Shown piece after piece: positions 57,642 to 64,000 of a stretch of 64,000 bases of DNA (the stretch's first letter is position 1; every line of letters starts with the position of its first letter). Source of the stretch: Euleptes europaea (Eukaryota > Chordata > Lepidosauria > Squamata > Sphaerodactylidae); NCBI RefSeq assembly GCF_029931775.1, contig NC_079320.1, forward strand, positions 45,370,021-45,434,020, read 5' to 3'. The notes under the pieces are model-generated. The model searched no databases. It worked only from the letters and a program-made list of their open reading frames with translations, and was not told where the DNA came from. Position numbers and translations under genes: made by a program.

Positions 57642-57800
57642 GTCAAGGTACTGCACAATCAGCTTGTTCTGTTCCACAATGCTGTCGCAGCATACTTTGC
57701 AGGGAATCAGAAGCAGCTTGAACAGACACTTAAACTATTCCATATCAAATTGAAAACACCTGGAGTAGATGCACCATCTTGGCTTGAAGAGCAGCAATAA
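57642..57800 (+). CDS. ARFIP1: ARFIP1 last coding exon
   Basis: The acceptor is TTTGTCTAACAG|GTC at 57641. The 52 codons [20 protein letters not shown] through [10 protein letters not shown] end at TAA 57798-57800. The human protein ends SWLEEQ as I recall, so there is one extra Gln. This is the last BAR helix. Confidence 0.97.
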   Translation, partial: VKVLHNQLVLFHNAVAAYFAGNQKQLEQTLKLFHIKLKTPGVDAPSWLEEQQ

Positions 57801-59090
57801 ACCTTGGCATGAAGATCCATGGTCATCTTAGAATCTTGAGGATCAAGGAACTTGGATAAAGAGAACCTTTTGAATAATACACGCTCAAGTGGCTTTAATT
57901 TCTTTCCCCTTGGTAAAGAATACTGTTGTAATTGGGGGGGGGGGTTAATGTAACCAAATGCAATTTGTCATTTCAAAAACAAATATTTTTATGTGAAGGT
58001 GATGGTTATTTCTGTAGTAGGGAAATAGAGATTTGCACTGACAAATGTTTTTGGTCTCTGGTAATTATGGTGGCTAGATGAGAAATACCTAAAGGCAGAA
58101 GATCCTGATTTGTATCAACATCTGATATTTTATATAAATGTATTAAACTTCTCTAAATGTTCTTTTTTCATGTAATTGTGTTTTTTGGGGGAAATAAATA
58201 TTTTGCAGAATAATATAAAGCCTTCACGCAGCATCCACAAAGTATCAGCTGCCTGGCTGATATGTGGAATTGCAGCAAATACCTTTTTAAAAGTTAGATT
58301 TCTCCATTGTATGTTCAGAAGCATAAATGCAGACTTCTTTCTTACCTTCTTGGTCTAAAATGTTGAACATACAGTTTAGCAGTCCAATGATGACCTGCCA
58401 GGGAAGTAGACTTTTCCATACTAACTCCGTTTTTAACTTTCTATTTAAAAATACCATAGTTGCCTTAAAATCAGAAGTGCCTTTTCCAGCTTTCCTTTGA
58501 CAACAGTGTGAATAATCTGTAGGAAGTCCTCTTTGGTTTTCTTTAAAAAACAAAACAAAATACAGACTAAGATCAGTCAGAGACATATGTGCTTGTTTGA
58601 ACTGCAGTCTATGTCACAGTGTGTAATGTGACTTGTTCTGTTCCTTCCTTTCTTTTTTGGTCAATTGTATAACCTTTATTAAATGTACAATTCTTTTTAC
58701 TCTTCTAGGCTTTAAAAATTATTCTTTTGGAGCATCCTCATTTGCACATGGTCTACTGCTCTTTGTGTTTATATGACGAACTACTTAAAATAACTTATCA
58801 CAGCTTTATATGGATTGTATAATTATGTATTATATGTTGAAATAGATTCTGTTGCTTCATAAAATGATTGTGTTTCAGTCTTAATGTAAAGTGTGTATCA
58901 GTTACATTTGAAATCATTCCTTATTATTTTACTGCCTCAGATTTTCATGATTTTTTTTGCTGTTTAGATGTTTTCTCTTACAATAACTTTGTTACCGTTC
59001 CTGAGAGTGTGTCTTTATTAACTTTGTATTCGTACTAAAGGTGTTTGCTGCAGTTGGTTTCATTGATTTTATTGGATTTGTGCATTAAAG
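57801..59090 (+). other. ARFIP1: ARFIP1 3' UTR with candidate poly(A) signals
   Basis: AT-rich sequence free of interspersed repeats follows the stop codon, consistent with a conserved 3' UTR. Candidate poly(A) signals are AATAAA at 58193-58198, ATTAAA at 58678-58683 and ATTAAA at 59084-59089. Which of them is used cannot be told from sequence alone. The downstream limit is therefore a guess. Confidence 0.6.
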
Positions 59091-59483
59091 TCCTTCACAA
59101 ACTTTCTTTTCCTGCTCAGTAGCCCTGAGACTTGTATCAGCATCCATCCTAGGGAATAAGATTAAAAGGTGCAAGGGGAAGTCTGCTGTGTAGGCCTGTC
59201 TTCCTTTTCCTATAGTGGCTCTAATGACTAATAGCTGAAGTCGGGCTCCACCAAAAATCAAGATATTCACTGGAAATTCACTCCTTTCCACGTGTTTGCC
59301 CACTTTCCTATCAACAGTACTCCTTGCTCCCGTGAAGGCCTATGACCAGAAATTGGGAGGGGGGAGGTGCCTCTGAGGTGATTTTTAGTTAGTGGTTGCA
59401 AGATGTTACAGTCTAATTAGCAATACTTTAATAACGATTCTGTTATGCCACATTTAACAAAGAGGCATACTCTTCATTAACAA

Positions 59484-59679
59484 CAGAAAAGAGCAAGAGT
59501 CCAGTAGCACCTTGAAGACTAACAAAATTTCTGGCAGAGTATAAGCTTTCGTGAGTCTCTGAAGAAGTGAGCTGTGACTCATGCAAGCTCATACCCTGCC
59601 AGAAATTTTGTTAGTCTGCAAGGTACTACTGGACTCTTGTTCTTTTCTACTGTTACAGATGGCTACCCATCGTGATCTA
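59484..59679. mobile_element. PLE family B hairpin insertion
   Basis: Flanked by the 13-bp duplication TCTTCATTAACAA (59471-59483; 59680-59692). The left arm AGAGTCCAGTAGCACCTTGA is inverted relative to AAGGTACTACTGGACTCTTG on the right; the CTGAAGAAGTGAGCTGTG block lies near the centre. 196 bp, no coding sequence. Confidence 0.8.
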
Positions 59680-59692
59680 TCTTCATTAACAA

Positions 59693-61485
59693 GCCCTTTA
59701 TATGCTCTTGATAGTGAAGTGCAGTTAATGGCTGGACTGAAATTTTGTGCATCTAATCTTAGCTATGAAATTTAACATTTTATTTACCTTGAACTCTGGT
59801 TTTGTTTTTTTTTGTTTTTTTAACTTCCAGAAAGCACATACCAGTATTCTAAGAACAACCTAACAGCCTCCCATTGCACAAGGGGGGTTTGGATTTCATT
59901 TTCTTGAACGTCAGCCCCCATGCTGTAGGGGAAGCTGCTTTTGATACTGAGGGGGAGTACGCAAAAGAACTAAGTGTTGCCTACTGAGAACTGCGTAGTG
60001 CGGAGTCTGAGCAAGAACCAAAAACATTAAAATCCACAAACCAAGTGGAAAACTTTTTTTGTGCAAGGTTTGTATTCACCCTTTTATTTTTATGCCAGCA
60101 TGCTCATTTGTGCTACACTAATTAGAAGGAAGGGACTGGAGTTCTAGCAGAGTGAATATTTGTATTGATGATTAGTGACAATCACACTTTATTCATGCTT
60201 AAGAAACTGCAGGATGTAAATGGAAATAGATTTCTTCTTATGACCTCGACTCTGACTTTGCAACTTCTTGGAATCACGAGCGGTGTAAGCTATGGAGCAG
60301 TCGGGAGCTGCCTTGGGCCCCGTGCTGGGGGACGTGGAGCTGCACTGGATAGTCCCCTGGTTGCCTTTCAGTTGCCCTCTCTGCTGGAGCAGCAACTCGA
60401 GAGGCAATAGTGAGGGACAGAGGCTGTTTGCCCCTTCAGGTGGCAACTGAATCAAGGCATGGGCAGAACATGTGTTTTGAAGCGCCTCCTCGTCCTCTGT
60501 GTGCCAGTCCTGTCTTGTTGATGGCAGCCAGCTGCCCTGGCTGACTGGCATACCAGGCTATAGCTGTGCAGGGGAAAGGCCATATACATGGAACGAGCGT
60601 ATCACGTGCTCCTTCTTGCAACCATCCTCACACTGCATGCTGTCTGGGACTGCTGTCACCGTTGTCACAAACAACTCACTGGTGAGTGAGGTGTGTGATG
60701 GGATAAAAGAGATGTGGGAGATCCCATCCTTGACTTTTGCTCAGGGGCCCAGAATCGCTAAGACTGCCCCTGCTTAGAATGTCCTTTATAGTTGAACCTG
60801 GTCTCTCTTGTGCATTCCTGAAAGATGTCACCAGCTAGTTGTTGGTCTGAATTAAATTATGAGTGGTAATAGGATTAAATAAAACGTGATCTAACCAAAG
60901 CAGAGCAATTTTAAGTCTCCATTGAAATAATTCTTCAGTATCAATGCACATGTTCTGAACTTCAACTCCTGTACTCTTTTTTTAAAAAAATTTCTAAGGT
61001 TTACTCTTTCCCTTGTCCTCTGCTAGATCTCTAACTATTTATTTTTAGCCTATTTTCAACACAAAATAAAGGCTCCTCAACGCAGTTTACAGAAGTTGAA
61101 AATAATACAAAAAACATTGAAAATGAGGTATTACTCCATACATGAGAGAAAGGGGCTTGGAGGCTGCTGCTTTCCCCTCTGCCTTTGCTGATGCACATGC
61201 TGTCTGGTAGGAGGGGGCTTTATGCTAGAACTGGATCCAGACCAGATGGTAGAATTTTTGTCAGGGTAGGAAAAATTTTTAATGGACTCATTGTGGAGTC
61301 ACAAATTCAGAGTGTGCCAGGCATGAGCAACTGGTAACATTTTCCTGATGGAGTAGGAGGAAATTAGAACAGCGGCACTATGGTTTAAACTAAACCACAA
61401 TCACTGTTTCATATAGTTTGGTAATACTGATCTATGAGCCTGAATTGCTTTGAAGTTCACTCTGAGAAGCCCAGTCCAGAGCTGA
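59693..61485. other. Intergenic sequence downstream of ARFIP1
   Basis: No gene recognised. About 61040-61130 resembles an antisense L2-type 3' end. The moderately GC-rich 60290-60640 stretch has overlapping small frames on both strands but no domain. Confidence 0.4.
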
Positions 61486-61660
61486 TTTGGTGTAGCGGGA
61501 GACCAGTGTTCAAATTCCCACTTTGCCATAGAAGCTTGCTGGGTGACCTCGGAACAGTCATTCACTCTCAGCCTAAATTACCTCACAGGATTGTTGTAGG
61601 AATACAGTAGAGGAGAAGAGAATTATGTAAGGCACTTGGGTCCCTATTGGGGACAAACTT
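61486..61660 (+). repeat. Diverged MIR-like SINE
   Basis: TTTGGTGTAGCGGGAGACCA, AGCTTGCTGGGTGACCTCGG, CCTCACAGGATTGTTGTAGG. Confidence 0.6.
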
Positions 61661-61664
61661 GGGG

Positions 61665-62110
61665 TGTTTATTTATTTATTTAGTCAAACTTATAACCCAC
61701 TCTACCCCAGCATGCCAGGCTCAGAGTGGTTCACATAATCTATGAAATATACAATACAATAATAAAATCAGATAAAACAATACATGAAAACAGCCCTAAA
61801 TGGATTAAAATCACAAATTCTAATTCCTAATGGCGCTTGGGAATTGTAGTATACGGCCACAGTTTTTATTCCGCAGCGGTGGAAAGGACAGGGAAGCCAG
61901 CATTTATAGCACAACTGTAGCTGGCCTCAACCATATGATGGTGGAACAATTCTGTTTTATAGGCCCTGCGGAATTCCATAAGGTCCCGCCGGGCCCTGGT
62001 GTCATCAGAAAGATTGTTCCACCAGGCAGGAAATAAATAAAACGGTGCCAGTGTGCCGTGCAGCCAGGGAAACAATGGTGCCCTTGAGACATGGTCTGGC
62101 ACTCTTCAGC
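61665..62110 (-). mobile_element. L2-type LINE 3' end
   Basis: The minus strand encodes FPAWWNNLSDDTRARRDLME then FRRAYKTELFHHH (the W-N-x-L-P...F+xxLKTxLF end of L2 ORF2), followed by CCACTCTGAGCCTGGCATGC and an AAATAAAT tail. Confidence 0.75.
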
Positions 62111-62259
62111 TGGAGCCGTTCTGCTTATATTCAGAAAATAAATAAGCACTTCTCACTTAAACTTCCCTCTAGTCCTTCCAAGAATGGCTTGCGGGGGTGG
62201 GTGGGTGGGGGACCAGGTGGGTAAAATTTTGGATGCCCTGGGAGCCCAAGTATGTGAGC

Positions 62260-62545
62260 TAGAAGAAGAGTTAGTTTATATACGCCAACTTTTTCTACCA
62301 CTTAAGGAAGAATCAAACCGGCTTACAATTACCTTCCCCTCCCCACAACAGATACCCTGTGAGGTAGGTGGGGCTGAGAGAGCATGGCTAGCCCAAGGTC
62401 ACCCAGCAGGCTTCATGTGTAGGAGTGGTGAAACAAATCCAGTTCTCCAGATTAGCCTCCACCACTCATGTGGAGGAGTGGGGAATCAAACCCGGTTCTC
62501 CAGATCAGAGACCACCGCTTCAAACCACTACAGCACACTGGCTCT
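62260..62545 (-). repeat. tRNA-headed SINE with MIR-like body
   Basis: Antisense copy: TATACGCCAACTTTTTCTAC, CACTTAAGGAAGAATCAAAC, CACTCATGTGGAGGAGTGGG, and a degraded tRNA-like head near 62540. Confidence 0.85.
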
Positions 62546-62762
62546 AGCAGTGGTTTGTTTTTCTATGCTATTTAGGTTGGGTGGTGTGGAGGGGCAGAAG
62601 AGAGTCTTGGGGGTGGCATTGTGGCTCTCAACAGCCCTGTCTCCAAACAGATGGTTCTGAGCTATTTTGAGGCCAATCTTAGTTTCTACACTGGCAGTAA
62701 GGATGCACTAATTCCCAGTTTCTCCCAGGTTTATTGGAAATTGCTAGGATGTAATGTCTACA

Positions 62763-62819
62763 TGCCCTGACCTGGATAGCCCAGCTAGCCTGATCTTGTC
62801 AGATCTCAGAGGCTAAGTA
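62763..62819 (+). repeat. 5S-rRNA-derived SINE head, cut by CR1
   Basis: TGCCCTGACCTGGATAGCCC, CTTGTCAGATCTCAGAGG, CTAAGTA, then the sequence passes abruptly to a CR1 3' end. The rest of the SINE would lie past the CR1, beyond this window. Confidence 0.8.
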
Positions 62820-64000
62820 GAATCATAGAGTTGGAAGGGACCACCAGGGTCATCTAGTCCAACCCCCTGCACAATGCAGGAAATTAACAACTACCTCCCC
62901 CCCCACATCCCCAGTGACCCCAACCCTCGCCCCGCAATGCAGGATCCCACAATCAAAGCACTTCCAACAGATGGCCATTCTAGCCTCTGCTTAAAGACCT
63001 CCAAAGACGGGGACTCCACCACCCTCCGAGGCAGTGCATTCCACCATTGAACAGCCCTCACCGTCAGAAAGTTCTTCCTAATGTTTAGGTGGAATTGCTT
63101 TTCTATTAGTTTAAATCCATTACTCCGTGTCCTAGTCTCTGGAGCAACAGAGAACAAGCTGGTTCCCTCATCAATATGGCATCCCTTCAAATATTTAACA
63201 TGGCTATCATGTCTCCCCTCAACCTTCTCTTCTCCAAACTAAACAAACCCAACTCCCTAAGTCTCTCCTTATAGGACATGGATTCCAGACCTCTGACCAT
63301 TCTGGTCGCCCTCCTCTGGACATGCTCCAACTTGTCAACATCCTTCTTAAATTGTGGAGCCCAAAACTGGACACAGTATTCCAAGTGAAGTCTGACCAAT
63401 GCAGAATACAATGGTAGTATTACTTCCCTTGATCTAGACACAATGCTCCTATTGGTGCAGCCCAGAATTGCATTGGCCTTCTTAGCCGCCATATCACACT
63501 GTTGACTCATGTTCAATTTGTGGTCCATTAAGACTCCCAGATCTCTTTCACATGTACTGTTGTCAAGCCAACTATCTCCCATCCTGTACCTGTGCCTTAT
63601 GTTGTTTCTGCCTAGGTGAAGTACCTTACACTTCTCCCTATTGAAATCCATTTTATTACTTATGGCCCAGCTCTCCAGTCTATCAAGTTCATTCTAAACT
63701 CTGACCCTATCCTCCGGGGTATTAACTACCCCTCCTAACTTGGTGTCATCTGCAAATTTGATTAGCATGCTCTCTATTCCATCATCCAAGTCATTTATAA
63801 AAATATTAAATAGTACCGATCCCAGGACAGACCCCTGTAGTACCCCACTAGTCACTCCTCTCCAGGATTAAGTTGTGCCATTTATGAGCATCCTTTGGGT
63901 GCGGTTGGTCAACCAATTACCAATCCACCTAACAGTAGCAGTGTCCAGCCCACATTTTACTAGTTTTGTTTCAAGAAGATCATGGGGGACTTTATTAAAG
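62820..64000 (-). mobile_element. CR1 LINE, 3' part, runs off the window
   Basis: The 3' terminus at 62820 reads ...CTTCCAACTCTATGATT on the minus strand. The minus strand encodes the end of ORF2: the RT palm with [12 protein letters not shown] (FADD at 63745-63756), then [20 protein letters not shown] and [20 protein letters not shown] (frame 63651-63187), then TRSNGFKLIEKQFHLNIRKN, ALPRRVVESPSLEVFKQRL (frame 63190-62891). A frameshift separates the last two blocks and a stop is present near 63695, so it is not active. The family is CR1; the 5' part lies outside the window. Confidence 0.92.

Larger units (their letters stand above)
19830..57800 (+). other. ARFIP1: ARFIP1 (arfaptin-1) coding span, nine coding exons
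   Basis: Arfaptin-1 is a BAR-domain (AH domain) dimer that binds Arf1/Arl1 and PI4P at the trans-Golgi and controls secretory-granule scission. Coding exons are 19830-19907, 26082-26183, 30375-30483, 33123-33218, 35553-35665, 40280-40501, 41044-41201, 42914-43088 and 57642-57800. Every intron starts with GT and ends with AG, and phases match (0,0,1,1,0,0,2,0). The total is 1212 nt, which is 403 residues, or 374 from the conserved MAQE start; human ARFIP1 is 373 residues as I recall. Residues about 1-110 are a low-complexity N-terminal region. Residues 113-137 hold the amphipathic segment and the protein kinase D site LVRRWS (S132). Residues 138-374 form the Arf-binding BAR domain. Introns are full of repeats; the largest (43089-57641) is 14.5 kb. 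The 5' non-coding exon is not located but should lie in the CpG island upstream. Confidence 0.95.

Noticed and set aside
60165-60777. Possible first exon or small gene (for example of the next gene, FHDC1)
   Set aside because: Moderate GC and several frames, but no recognisable FHDC1 sequence or convincing CpG island.
1-64000. CRISPR arrays, operons, bacterial defence systems
   Set aside because: Vertebrate genomic DNA; no such repeats or gene clusters seen.

Overview
This window is vertebrate nuclear DNA, most likely from a squamate reptile (a lizard; the species cannot be named from the sequence). It has intron-split coding exons, a CpG island, and a dense load of repeats: 5S-rRNA-derived SINEs, tRNA-derived SINEs with MIR-like bodies, BovB/RTE tails, CR1, L2 and several families of Penelope-like elements (PLEs). 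BovB and 5S-type SINEs together point to squamates.

Two host genes are recognised. TIGD4, a domesticated Tigger/pogo transposase, is an intact single-exon reading frame on the minus strand (2308-3843). ARFIP1 (arfaptin-1) lies on the plus strand. Nine coding exons run from 19830 to 57800 and give a 374-residue protein from the conserved start, or 403 residues from an upstream in-frame ATG. All splice phases agree, and every intron begins with GT and ends with AG. The two genes are divergent, as in mammals. The GC-rich, CpG-rich block at about 8.49-9.86 kb between them is the natural candidate for a shared bidirectional promoter, with non-coding first exons that I could not place exactly.

Layout: 0-2 kb SINEs and AT-rich spacer; 2.3-3.9 kb TIGD4; 4.9-8.5 kb a cluster of nested repeats (an 814-bp hairpin insertion carrying a SINE, a 144-bp tandem repeat, a nested fold-back element of about 0.8 kb, a truncated PLE); 8.5-9.9 kb CpG island split by a PLE insertion; 11.1-12.4 kb a PLE with a GIY-YIG reading frame; 14-16.4 kb an L2 LINE with two SINEs inside it; 18.0-19.4 kb a 5'-truncated LINE; 19.8-57.8 kb ARFIP1 exons with repeat-filled introns; 57.8-59.1 kb ARFIP1 3' UTR; 59.5-64 kb repeats ending in a CR1 LINE that runs off the window.

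The most striking signal is a set of PLE-type insertions with inverted ends and target-site duplications of about 11-16 bp. At least two families carry hammerhead-ribozyme cores (CTGANGA, helix II, GAAA, a two-pair helix III, UC). One insertion, inside the presumed bidirectional promoter, carries four tandem 47-bp hammerhead units behind an inverted copy. Hammerheads in PLEs are established knowledge; the tandem array in a CpG island and the pure palindromic copies are what deserve a second look. No bacterial-type operon or defence system is present.
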